From positions 225,512 to 289,511 of the forward strand of contig JALGYY010000009.1 in assembly GCA_025782575.1 (NCBI GenBank): 64,000 bases of DNA, written 5' to 3'. Below the pieces are notes generated by a model. The model did not search any database. It was not told where the DNA came from and saw only the letters and a list, made by a program, of their open reading frames with translations. This document shows positions 35,678 through 43,121 of the stretch, piece by piece; within the stretch, counting starts at the first letter, position 1; every line of letters starts with the position of its first letter. The position numbers were made by a program, and so were the translations under genes. The DNA is from a bacterium. GTDB taxonomy: Bacteria > Orphanbacterota > Orphanbacteria > Orphanbacterales > Orphanbacteraceae.

Positions 35678-36412
35678 GTGCAGACGACTTTGGGAATATC
35701 GATTTATCTGGGGCTGATCACGGGCATTTCTCTACTCGGCGGGTGGGCGCCGCTCATCAGGCCCTGGTCGAGGGAGAAGCTGACGCTACTCGTTTCGGCC
35801 GGTGCCGGCGTGCTGCTCGGAGCCTGTTTCATCCACATGCTGCCCCATATTGTCGAGGGGATCGGAGACGCCGCAGGGGTGACGATACTCGCCGGGTTTC
35901 TGGCGATTTTCGTACTCGAAAAGTTTTTTCTGGTCGATCCCTGTGAGGAGATTGACTGCCACATTCATAAATTCGGGCTTGCCGCGTTTTTAGGGATTTC
36001 GTTTCACAGTCTGATCGACGGCATTGCCGTTGGTACGAGCCTCATTCTCCCGAACCTCGCTGCTCCCGTATTCTTCGCCATTGCCGTGCATAAAATCCCC
36101 GCGGCATTCTCTCTCTGCTCGATCCTGCTTCTCGCCGGCTATTCCCGCGGACGGGCGGCTCTCATGATTCTGGGTTTCTCGCTCACCACTCCGATCGGGG
36201 CGATTCTCGCTTTTCTGTTTCTCCGCGGACTCGCCCCGCAATATCTTTCGATGGCGATCGGCATCAGCGCCGGCTCCTTTCTCGCGATCGCTACATCCGA
36301 TCTCCTCCCCCAGCTCCACAAAGAAGGGGTGAATCGCTTTGCCACACTCCTCTTTCTGCTTGTCGGCGTGGGTGTGATGATGATCGCGGGGATGGTCTTT
36401 CAGACCCACTGA
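35678..36412 (+). CDS. ZIP family metal transporter
   Basis: 244 residues with about eight membrane helices. ZIP signatures: FIHMLPHIVEG in an early helix, then HKFGLAAFLGISFHSLIDGIAVG (helix IV, given partly: SFHSLIDGIAVG) and AIAVHKIPAAFSL (helix V), whose His, Asp and Glu-type residues line the binuclear metal path. The second motif lacks the common Glu after HK-xP (HKIPAA rather than HKxPEG), a possible change in selectivity. The cytoplasmic loop has DPCEEIDCHIH, a small metal-binding cluster. GTG start two bases after the preceding stop; last gene of the SPFH operon. Zn2+ or Fe2+ import is the usual activity. Confidence 0.87.
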   Translation: MQTTLGISIYLGLITGISLLGGWAPLIRPWSREKLTLLVSAGAGVLLGACFIHMLPHIVEGIGDAAGVTILAGFLAIFVLEKFFLVDPCEEIDCHIHKFGLAAFLGISFHSLIDGIAVGTSLILPNLAAPVFFAIAVHKIPAAFSLCSILLLAGYSRGRAALMILGFSLTTPIGAILAFLFLRGLAPQYLSMAIGISAGSFLAIATSDLLPQLHKEGVNRFATLLFLLVGVGVMMIAGMVFQTH

Positions 36413-36429
36413 GAAGTGATGGTGAGAAG

Positions 36430-36446
36430 CCCGGGCTGTAGCCGGG
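36430..36446. terminator. Weak hairpin between convergent ZIP and M14 genes
   Basis: CCCGGGCT-GT-AGCCGGG makes a short GC-rich stem with one bulged G in the 41-base convergent gap, followed by ATTTCG rather than a T run. It may assist termination. Confidence 0.3.
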
Positions 36447-36453
36447 ATTTCGA

Positions 36454-37473
36454 TCAATCGAGAGGGCGAATCCGGGGCTGGGAAAGAAAATAGAAAAGCG
36501 ATTCGATCAAGTTTTCGATTTCCGCTTTGGGGTTGTGCGGATTGAACCAGTGGAACGGATTGAAGAGAACTTTCGGGTGAAGCATTTTCAGTCCCCGACG
36601 GCCGATCTCCACCAGCAGGGATCGCGTTCCGAAAACCTCGTATAGATAATCTGTCTCCGTACCCCGTGCCAGAAAGAACGGAAGAAACCGGCCAAGCTGC
36701 TTGGCTTTGTAACCGTAATTCTGTTGCCGGTCGATCATCTCCCGGCAAAGGTTCTTATACCACTCATCTTCGCGGGGCTTTTTCTTGGTACCACCATATG
36801 GATAGAACAGCCAGCCACCAAACGAGTGAAGCGAAAGGGCGTAGTCGAATCGCGTTTCAAGCAGAAATTCGCGGTAGGCCGACGTTTCCGGTTCGCTGAA
36901 CGGACGATACCCGGGATGCCAGATACTCGGCATGATCCGGTGCAGAAAATACTTGCGCGAAAAGAACGCGCTGAAATTGCGGTTGAGATCGACGCCGTTT
37001 CTGTTCAGCCTGGCAAAGTGCCTGCGCCCTTCAGCCAGGTCCTTCTCGACACGGCGATAACCGTCAGGGTTCAAGACGGGGAAGAAGTAGACCTCCCGGT
37101 TCCAGAGGTCACGGTTCTGGCGCATGGCATTGGTGAACCGTTCCAGAAGAGTGACATTCGCCTCTGCGGCGATGAACTCCTGGGCGTGGATGACCGACGA
37201 GACGAGAAATCGGGGGGGAGGGCCGGTCTTACCACCGGTCCCGGTAACCACACGAAAACCCCAGATCGGTTCGCCCTCTCCGCTTGTCCCGATCGAGAAT
37301 GCGGAGACATCCCGGGGGAACCGCTTCACGATCCGGTCGAGCCGGGTCAGAATTTCGCGGTAGGTGTGGTAGTCGCCGTGAACGGACCTGTCGATCGATG
37401 TCGCGTACTTCTCGTCCTTCAGGACCTTATCTAAATGGCCGCGCCAGCTCGGTTTTGTGGATCGAATTGCCAT
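36454..37473 (-). CDS. M14-family zinc carboxypeptidase
   Basis: 339 residues from ATG 37473, with GGAGGG just upstream (a TTG four codons earlier is less likely). M14 features are HAQEF (zinc His and Glu), NPDGYRRVEKD, LNRNGVDLNRNF with the substrate Arg, LSHS-like ALSLHSFGGW with the third zinc His, and the catalytic Glu in LLVEIGRRG. No signal peptide is evident, so it may act in the cytoplasm or be exported by another route. It would remove C-terminal residues from peptides or cleave amide-linked cell-wall peptides. It diverges from a small secreted protein gene. Confidence 0.87.
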   Translation of the reverse strand: MAIRSTKPSWRGHLDKVLKDEKYATSIDRSVHGDYHTYREILTRLDRIVKRFPRDVSAFSIGTSGEGEPIWGFRVVTGTGGKTGPPPRFLVSSVIHAQEFIAAEANVTLLERFTNAMRQNRDLWNREVYFFPVLNPDGYRRVEKDLAEGRRHFARLNRNGVDLNRNFSAFFSRKYFLHRIMPSIWHPGYRPFSEPETSAYREFLLETRFDYALSLHSFGGWLFYPYGGTKKKPREDEWYKNLCREMIDRQQNYGYKAKQLGRFLPFFLARGTETDYLYEVFGTRSLLVEIGRRGLKMLHPKVLFNPFHWFNPHNPKAEIENLIESLFYFLSQPRIRPLD

Positions 37474-37655
37474 ATTTCCCTCCAATGGATGGTAAGCGAG
37501 AGTCGGTGGGGTGTAAAGGGCGCCGGTTGCTTAGTATGGGATGAACTTTCTCCCATCTGCCCGGTTCAATAGAATAGTCTGTCCGAAAGATCGAAGCGGC
37601 ATGAGAACGGCTGGCCTGCTCCTGATCAGGGCGGCTGCTGAAGAAGGAGTTCCTG

Positions 37656-38207
37656 ATGAGCATACGAAATATGACCCTGGGTGCTTTGGCCTGCCTGCTG
37701 CTGGCGGCCTCACCCGCGAACGCCATACTGCATGTCAGCCTGGAGGATCCGGAAAGCAACAGCTGGGTAGTCCTCTATACCTTTTCCGAGAGCAGGGAAG
37801 GGGCCGATTCTCTCGCGATTTTCCCGTATGACTTCCCGATCGAGATCATCAAGGCGGAGGCGCTCAAAGGGGGAAGGCCGCTCAAGTACGACGAGATCAA
37901 TGAAGGTAAAGAGGGTAAGCCCAAGTATTCTATCCGCTTTCCAAACCCGGTGGTGGGAGGCGAGAAATTCCGATTTCGGGTAGAAGCGAGAATGACCGAC
38001 CCGAAGTCCTTCTTTCTAGACTCCAGAAAGCTGACGTTCATTTATCAGACGGCGCACGATGTTTTCGTCAGCCTGCCGCCGAATTTTCTGCCGGTTTATA
38101 CCGATGAGCCGATGGAAATTAAACAGGAGAAGGGCCGGGTCGTACTGGAGAGCCGCGGAGGGGAGCGCCGCCCGGTGATCATTTTTGCGAACAGATGTTC
38201 TGAATAG
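37656..38207 (+). CDS. Small secreted protein of unknown function
   Basis: 183 residues. Signal peptide (about 1-22, ending PANA) followed by a beta-rich domain with alternating charged and hydrophobic strands (LHVSLEDPESNSWVVLYTFSE, IFPYDFPIEII, KYSIRFPNPVVGGEKFRFRVEA, KLTFIYQTAHDVFVSLPPNF). The pattern suggests a single Ig-like or DUF-type sandwich. I recognise no family. AAGGAG before the ATG. Its stop lies 13 bases from the convergent radical-SAM gene. Confidence 0.65.
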   Translation: MSIRNMTLGALACLLLAASPANAILHVSLEDPESNSWVVLYTFSESREGADSLAIFPYDFPIEIIKAEALKGGRPLKYDEINEGKEGKPKYSIRFPNPVVGGEKFRFRVEARMTDPKSFFLDSRKLTFIYQTAHDVFVSLPPNFLPVYTDEPMEIKQEKGRVVLESRGGERRPVIIFANRCSE

Positions 38208-38220
38208 GAATCAGCCGGTG

Positions 38221-39468
38221 TCAGCACGCCCCGCCACATCCGCAGGATCCGTCCCCGGACTGCTTGTCTGACGGGTGATTTCCGAGCGGGTCACCTGAAA
38301 TGGGTGGTGCCCCCTGGTTCGACATGACCTCTTGCTTCCCATTGGAGTCAGCGCCTCCCATGCGGCCCACCTGCCGGCGAACTTTGAGCTTCATCCATTC
38401 CATTGCTACCCGGGGGAGCATGCTCGGTGTAAAGAGGACTGAGTTGGTAAGAAAGTTCTCGAACGTGCAGTAGCATTTCGTGTCACGGATTTCGCAGCGA
38501 ACCTTTTCCGTTTTCTCCGAGAACCAGATCTTTCGGAAATCATAATCCACATCCCGGAGATTGCCGAGCGGCTCTTCCAGAATTTCGCAAGGATAGACAT
38601 CTCCCCCGGCGTAGATCACGCCTGAAAGATTGGCTGCGTAGCAGGGGAGCTGGTACTCGTTGGTGCGCACGGTCTCACTGATCACATCCTGACGGATATT
38701 TTTCATGGCGTTAATGACATCGGCGCCCGGATAGAAACGATAACCGCTGTTAGTGTCCGTCTCGGTGTCCTCCCGCAGTTCCGCTACCCACTCGAGATAT
38801 TTGCCGCTTTCTACGTCGAGCGCATGGGCGGCACGTGCTCCTTTGCGGGCGATCAGGTTGTTGACGCACTTGACGCCGTAATCGTCCCGCAGAGTGCGAT
38901 AGGTATCGAGGACCGTATCCTGATTGAAGCCGGACATTGTAGTCGCGATATTGGCATTGAAGCTCGGGTATTCCTTTTCCAGTTTCTGGAGTTCCCGAAA
39001 AGTCCAGATGCACTGTTCAAACAGGCCGGGTATGGCCCGCAGGCGATCATGGTCTTTGCCGATCGCATCGATCGAAACGTCGATCGCGAAATCGACACCC
39101 GGATTCTGGTCGAGCATCTTTCTTACTTGCGCAATCACTTTGGTGGTCAGTGAGCCGTTGGTCGGTATGCCGATATTCTTCACGTTGTTGTTCTTGCAGA
39201 AAATGTGGACGATCTCGGCGATGTCGTCCCGCAGAAACGGTTCGCCCCCTGTGGGGAGCAGGAAGAGGATATCTCCCATGCTGCGGGAGGTCTTCTCGTA
39301 CTCGTCAATTGTCATCTCGGTGGTGGAGGGGTGGACCCAGCCGAGTAGACAGTGCCCGCAGTGGGCATTACAGACATCAGTAATGAAAAGGATGATGTAG
39401 TGCGGATCGACTTTCCGCTTCGAAAATATGCGGGGTGCGTATTTGGCGTAGTCAAGAAACCCGCTCAT
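38221..39468 (-). CDS. Radical SAM protein with auxiliary-cluster cysteines and Cys-Gly tail
   Basis: 415 residues. Cluster motif CNAHCGHC at 33-40, then LPTGGEPFLRDD, GIPTNGS, DVSIDAIGKDHDRLR and, toward the end, LPCYAANLSGVI, GDVYPCEILEEPLGNL and KCYCTFENF, the SPASM-like cysteines. The last eight residues are SCGCGGAC, an exposed Cys-rich tail after a Ser/Gly/Asp linker. The substrate is unknown; such tails could bind an extra metal or cluster, or be a target of modification. Its ATG overlaps the stop of the upstream B12-type radical-SAM gene, so the two enzymes are made together and likely act in one pathway. Confidence 0.82.
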   Translation of the reverse strand: MSGFLDYAKYAPRIFSKRKVDPHYIILFITDVCNAHCGHCLLGWVHPSTTEMTIDEYEKTSRSMGDILFLLPTGGEPFLRDDIAEIVHIFCKNNNVKNIGIPTNGSLTTKVIAQVRKMLDQNPGVDFAIDVSIDAIGKDHDRLRAIPGLFEQCIWTFRELQKLEKEYPSFNANIATTMSGFNQDTVLDTYRTLRDDYGVKCVNNLIARKGARAAHALDVESGKYLEWVAELREDTETDTNSGYRFYPGADVINAMKNIRQDVISETVRTNEYQLPCYAANLSGVIYAGGDVYPCEILEEPLGNLRDVDYDFRKIWFSEKTEKVRCEIRDTKCYCTFENFLTNSVLFTPSMLPRVAMEWMKLKVRRQVGRMGGADSNGKQEVMSNQGAPPISGDPLGNHPSDKQSGDGSCGCGGAC

Positions 39469-40994
39469 TCGTTTTTCCCGCCCGGGTTGCTCTCAGATTC
39501 CGTTCGGGCGGCAGATTCATCATGTTCGATGTTTGCCGGTGCCCTGTGTGATCGTTTCCGTTTTCTTGCGTTTCCGCCCATATAATCGACGAAGCTCTTT
39601 ACACCGTGCATCTTGCGCTTGATGTCACCGACCCCTCGAATGGCGGATGCCATACGGACGACCTGTTTCGGCCTCAGGTAGAACTCGCGGAGTCCCGTAT
39701 CGATCAGCTCGTCGATTCGCTCTTTCGGAAGTTGCGGGTAGTCGAGCACAGTCACCTGCTCATGATTCTCGTCGAGGTACTCATCCCAGTCCTTCGGGAC
39801 AAGATAGCCTTCTCTCTCGGCCCAGTCATAGATCTCCGTTCCCGGATAGGCGGCCACTCCCGATATCTGGATCGTATCGAGCGGCAGGCTTTTGGCGAAA
39901 TCGATCGTTGCTCTCGCCGTCTCTTCCGTCTCTCCCGGCGCACCGATCATGAAACATCCGTGGACAGTGAAATCGAGATCGGCGGCGTTCTCCGTGAATT
40001 CTTTCGCCCGGCGGAGGTTCATCCCCTTCTTGACGTTGTCGAGCGCCATCTGCGTGCCGAATTCATAGCCCACCATGAGCATGCGGCAGCCGGCCCTCTT
40101 CATGAGTTGCAGCAGATCCCGCTTGACGTCGGAACGAGCGTTCACGGACCAGCGGATTTTGTTGTCCAGCCCACGCTTCAAAATCTCCCGGCAGACTCCC
40201 TCCACATGTTCCCGATCGGCCGTAAAAGTGTCCGTTTCGATCATCACTTCGCGAAGCGCGGGGAAGAGAGAGAGGTCGTACTCCATCTCATCCACCACCA
40301 GTTCCGGATCGCGATAGCGGTTTTCATGGCCATACATGAGCTGAGGATCGCGGCAATATGTGCATCGGGCGAAACAGCCGCGGCCGGAAAGAAGAGTGAT
40401 AAACGGGTGGAGTTTGCCGCCGTCCCGGTACCATGCCGTATCGATGAAATCCCATGCGGGAAACGGAAGTTCGTTCACGTCGATAAAAGGCCGGGGACCT
40501 GTTCGAACGGGCTGGCCGAAATCGTCCATGTAAAAGAGGCCTGGCGTGTCGGCCGGGTTATTACCCAGGAAGAGATCGCGAATCGTGTGGTCATACTCGC
40601 CGATCGCAATATAATCGAGCGAACCTTCGGACCTGCGAAAGGTGTCTTCAGGGACAGCAGTTACATGCTGCCCCACAAGAATTGTTTTGGAGCCGGCGAT
40701 CTCTTTGGCGATCCGGCAGTAGGCGAGATCGTTCGCAATCGCAGGGGTGGAAGCATGCATGACGACCCACTCGGGCTTTTCATGTCTGAGAAGCGACTCC
40801 ACGTCCCCCTGTGACCAGTTCTGGGCGGCGGCGTCAACGAAGCGAACATCGATTCCGGCCTGGCGCTGTACCCCCGTGGCCACGCAGATGTAGTCGGGAT
40901 GGCGCTGTACCCTTCCACGGGATCGTGCATCCCAGCGGGCGGACCGGACGAAGTCGTCCACATAAGGCGGGTTGAGGATGAGAACCTGCGCCAC
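39465..40994 (-). CDS. B12-binding-domain radical SAM protein
   Basis: 509 residues. Residues 1-170 form a cobalamin-binding-type Rossmann domain (MAQVLILNPPYVDDFVRSAR, PEWVVMHASTPAIANDL, TILVGQHVTAVPEDTF, DYIAIGEYDHTIRDL). The radical-SAM motif CFARCTYC is at 207-214, followed by MIETDTFTADREHVEG, IRWSVNARSD and VGYEFGTQMALDNVKKGM. Class B radical-SAM enzymes of this layout methylate unactivated carbons or rearrange rings. The C-terminal 50 residues are basic and look disordered. It overlaps the downstream SPASM radical-SAM gene by 4 bases. The pathway is unknown. Confidence 0.83.
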   Translation of the reverse strand: MAQVLILNPPYVDDFVRSARWDARSRGRVQRHPDYICVATGVQRQAGIDVRFVDAAAQNWSQGDVESLLRHEKPEWVVMHASTPAIANDLAYCRIAKEIAGSKTILVGQHVTAVPEDTFRRSEGSLDYIAIGEYDHTIRDLFLGNNPADTPGLFYMDDFGQPVRTGPRPFIDVNELPFPAWDFIDTAWYRDGGKLHPFITLLSGRGCFARCTYCRDPQLMYGHENRYRDPELVVDEMEYDLSLFPALREVMIETDTFTADREHVEGVCREILKRGLDNKIRWSVNARSDVKRDLLQLMKRAGCRMLMVGYEFGTQMALDNVKKGMNLRRAKEFTENAADLDFTVHGCFMIGAPGETEETARATIDFAKSLPLDTIQISGVAAYPGTEIYDWAEREGYLVPKDWDEYLDENHEQVTVLDYPQLPKERIDELIDTGLREFYLRPKQVVRMASAIRGVGDIKRKMHGVKSFVDYMGGNARKRKRSHRAPANIEHDESAARTESESNPGGKNE

Positions 40995-41194
40995 TGGCGC
41001 CTCCAGCGTTCAAAAAATGCCGCCCAGCAGATGAGCGGCGGGTGGTGGGCTCCGGGTTTTCGGCCTCGCAATTCATCTTGAGGACAGACTTAATGATACT
41101 GAAAAACAGCCCTCCTGTCAATCGGGAGCAGATGACGCCGGACTCAACAATCCATTGGGATACAAGGATTTGCGGATTTTTTTAAGAACCCGCC

Positions 41195-41223
41195 TTGAGA
41201 GTGTCCCGAGTGGTCGTTATACT
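41195..41223 (+). promoter_or_regulatory. Sigma70-like promoter of the NfuA-like gene
   Basis: TTGAGA (41195-41200), 17-base spacer, TATACT (41218-41223): a near-consensus promoter. Transcription would start about 41230, and GGAGGGGAG lies just before the ATG at 41253. The -10 is followed by a short dyad ATACT...AGTAT that could bind a regulator. Confidence 0.65.
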
Positions 41224-41252
41224 ATGAATAAGAGTATCCAAGGAGGGGAGTT

Positions 41253-41828
41253 ATGGTCACGCTGACAGATACCGCACGGGAGCGCATTCTCAAAGTTATG
41301 GAGATGCAGGGCAGAAAGGGGCACGGGCTCCGTGTCCGGATCGCCGGACGGTCCTCGAACGGCTATAAACATGAATTAGGATTTGTTGAGGAGGGGGGAG
41401 AGGACGAAAACGACACTGTGTCCGAAGAAGCTGGTGTCCGGCTCGTGATCGACTCCGAAAGCAGCAGCCGCCTCGAAGGAACCACGATCGATTACGTGGA
41501 AAACCTTCAGGGCGCCGGATTCGTCTTCGATAACCCGAACAAAGTAGCTTTCACCGATCAAGTGCGGGGAGAGACGCTCCAGGAACTGTTCGAAAGCACC
41601 ATCAATCCAGGGCTCGCTTCTCACGGCGGATTCGCGGAACTGCTCGACGTCAAAGACAACATCGTCTACATCCGCCTGGGGGGCGGTTGCCACGGTTGCG
41701 GTATGGCGAACGTCACGCTGAAGCAGGGGATCGAGCGAATGATCATGACCGCCCTGCCGGAAATCCAATCGGTAATTGATACGACGGACCACGCAAGCGG
41801 ATCGAATCCGTACTACTCTCCTTCCTAG
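41253..41828 (+). CDS. nfuA: NfuA-like Fe-S cluster carrier
   Basis: 191 residues with the NfuA two-domain layout. Residues 1-100 look like a degenerate A-type (HesB/IscA-like) domain without its cysteines (GHGLRVRIAGRSSNGYKHEL). Residues 105-180 are a NifU-type domain with the cluster-binding GGGCHGCGMANVTL (Cys146, Cys149). NfuA homodimers hold a 4Fe-4S cluster and pass it to acceptors such as lipoyl synthase. Many radical-SAM and Fe-S enzymes in this window would need such delivery. It has its own strong promoter and Shine-Dalgarno. Confidence 0.9.
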   Translation: MVTLTDTARERILKVMEMQGRKGHGLRVRIAGRSSNGYKHELGFVEEGGEDENDTVSEEAGVRLVIDSESSSRLEGTTIDYVENLQGAGFVFDNPNKVAFTDQVRGETLQELFESTINPGLASHGGFAELLDVKDNIVYIRLGGGCHGCGMANVTLKQGIERMIMTALPEIQSVIDTTDHASGSNPYYSPS

Positions 41829-41846
41829 CAGGCCATGAATTGAACC

Positions 41847-41867
41847 GGGGTCGCCATTGGCGGCCCC
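41847..41867 (+). terminator. GC-rich hairpin after the NfuA-like gene
   Basis: GGGGTCGCC-ATT-GGCGGCCCC folds into a nine-pair stem with one G-T pair, 18 bases after the stop codon. The following GTGGCCGTTTCG is not a real T tract, so termination efficiency is doubtful. Confidence 0.4.
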
Positions 41868-41920
41868 GTGGCCGTTTCGAGCTAATTCCAGCCGAAAAAT
41901 AGAAATGTCGGCGAATGCGT

Positions 41921-41950
41921 GCACAAAGTGTACAGACTTTGTGCTATAAT
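41921..41950 (+). promoter_or_regulatory. Extended -10 promoter with perfect dyad in the -35 region
   Basis: TGC-TATAAT (41942-41950, consensus -10 with TG extension) is immediately preceded by GCACAAAG-(8)-CTTTGTGC (41921-41928 and 41937-41944), a perfect 8-base dyad covering where the -35 would be. No good -35 hexamer is present. This is the architecture of a repressed or activator-dependent promoter. Confidence 0.5.
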
Positions 41951-42329
41951 GAGCTGCAGACGAGCTGGAGATTCAAGAGAGGTTCACTGGTGCGGAGGAT
42001 CGTTTCTCGTCAGAGGCGATGATCAGTCTTCTGCCATACCCGGAGAAGGTTCGCTGGAGAGCGCCTATACAACCGGTGCTGCTATTTCCGCCAAGAAGCG
42101 GCGTGTGAGTCGGCGTAGGTCCTCGCTGGTCTTTTATCTGTTACTCCTGCTCGCCAACATCGGTTTCCTTCTGATCATCGGGGGGACCACTTTCCGGACC
42201 GACGTGGAGTCTCTACAAACCAGAATTCGGGGCGGATCGTCCGGGCGGGAAACGGTCCGATCGCAGTCCTCTGAGTTTCAGCAGTTCCCGCCGGGAGAAA
42301 ACTGGGTTTCAGATACCGGCGGCGAGTAG
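41949..42329 (+). CDS. Small single-pass membrane protein, hypothetical
   Basis: Up to 126 residues. A basic segment (SAKKRRVSRRRSS) is followed by one strong membrane helix (LVFYLLLLLANIGFLLIIGG) and a 45-residue hydrophilic C-terminus rich in Ser, Gly and Glu. I know no family. The start is uncertain: a GTG at 41919 and ATG 41949 both lie upstream of or inside the predicted promoter, and a transcript from that promoter would leave GTG 42105 (75 residues) as the first common start; no candidate has a good Shine-Dalgarno. It is convergent with thyX. Confidence 0.4.
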   Translation: MSCRRAGDSREVHWCGGSFLVRGDDQSSAIPGEGSLESAYTTGAAISAKKRRVSRRRSSLVFYLLLLLANIGFLLIIGGTTFRTDVESLQTRIRGGSSGRETVRSQSSEFQQFPPGENWVSDTGGE

Positions 42330-42377
42330 CTGCCCGGTTATCGACAGCCTTCTCATCGAAGATTCAAATCCTCTCTA

Positions 42378-43055
42378 TTACGCTTCTTCGTATGTATAGA
42401 ATTCCTCGAACGCGTCCGACGTCCAGGGCATTCGCTCCCGGAACATCGATCGAATGGCGAGGGCATAGAGCCGAATTTCATACTGCGCATGGATGTCGCA
42501 TCGTAATTTCAGAAAGTTCATGAGTGAACGGGCGTTGACCGTCCAGTAAAACTGCGTGTACATGTTCTGGGGCAGGATGATGCGGGCCAGTTCCTTCGCC
42601 GTTCCCTGTTCGAGCAATCTGTTGTATGCATCGACCGATCGTCGGCACTCGGCCCGTATGATCTCAGCAAACTCAACATGCTCCTCGCTCGGGATATCGG
42701 CCACCATCGAACCTTGCTTGTTGACCTTTTCCCGGACGCGCTTCTTGTCAGGAACATAGAACTCGCCTTCATCGAAGGAAGTGTATCGCCCCGAGATCTC
42801 ATTGAAGCTCGACCAACGATGACGGAACCACTGCCTGGCGACGAAGATGGGGCACTTGACGTGAAGCTGAAAGACGGCGTGTTCGAATGGTGTCTCATGA
42901 CCATGTTTCATGAGATACCGAATCAGTTTGCGATCCTTTTCCTCGCCCTTGGAGCCGCCTCCGAACGAGACGCGGGCCGACCTCACCACGGCAAGGTCAT
43001 CACCCATCAGATCAAGGAGAGCAACGAACCCCGAATCAAGAACATCATGTTTCAA
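42378..43055 (-). CDS. thyX: FAD-dependent thymidylate synthase
   Basis: 225 residues with the ThyX signature RHRWSSFNEISGRY (consensus RHRxxSxNExSxRY), preceded by HETPFEHAVFQLHVKCP and followed by LPQNMYTQFYWTVNARSLMNFL. It makes dTMP from dUMP using methylene-THF as carbon source and FADH2 as reductant, releasing THF rather than DHF. No thyA or folA is in the window. It lies 66 bases downstream of the aldehyde dehydrogenase gene on the same strand. Confidence 0.96.
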   Translation of the reverse strand: MKHDVLDSGFVALLDLMGDDLAVVRSARVSFGGGSKGEEKDRKLIRYLMKHGHETPFEHAVFQLHVKCPIFVARQWFRHRWSSFNEISGRYTSFDEGEFYVPDKKRVREKVNKQGSMVADIPSEEHVEFAEIIRAECRRSVDAYNRLLEQGTAKELARIILPQNMYTQFYWTVNARSLMNFLKLRCDIHAQYEIRLYALAIRSMFRERMPWTSDAFEEFYTYEEA

Positions 43056-43121
43056 TGAATCCCGTCCTCCCCGGGAGCCGGCCCGCCGACCGTACTCCCG
43101 TTCATGCCGAGACGATGAATC

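Noticed and set aside
39606-40814. Plus-strand reading frame of 402 codons
   Set aside because: Antisense to the B12-type radical-SAM gene; composition (Arg, His, Ile) is that of a shadow frame and no motif is present.
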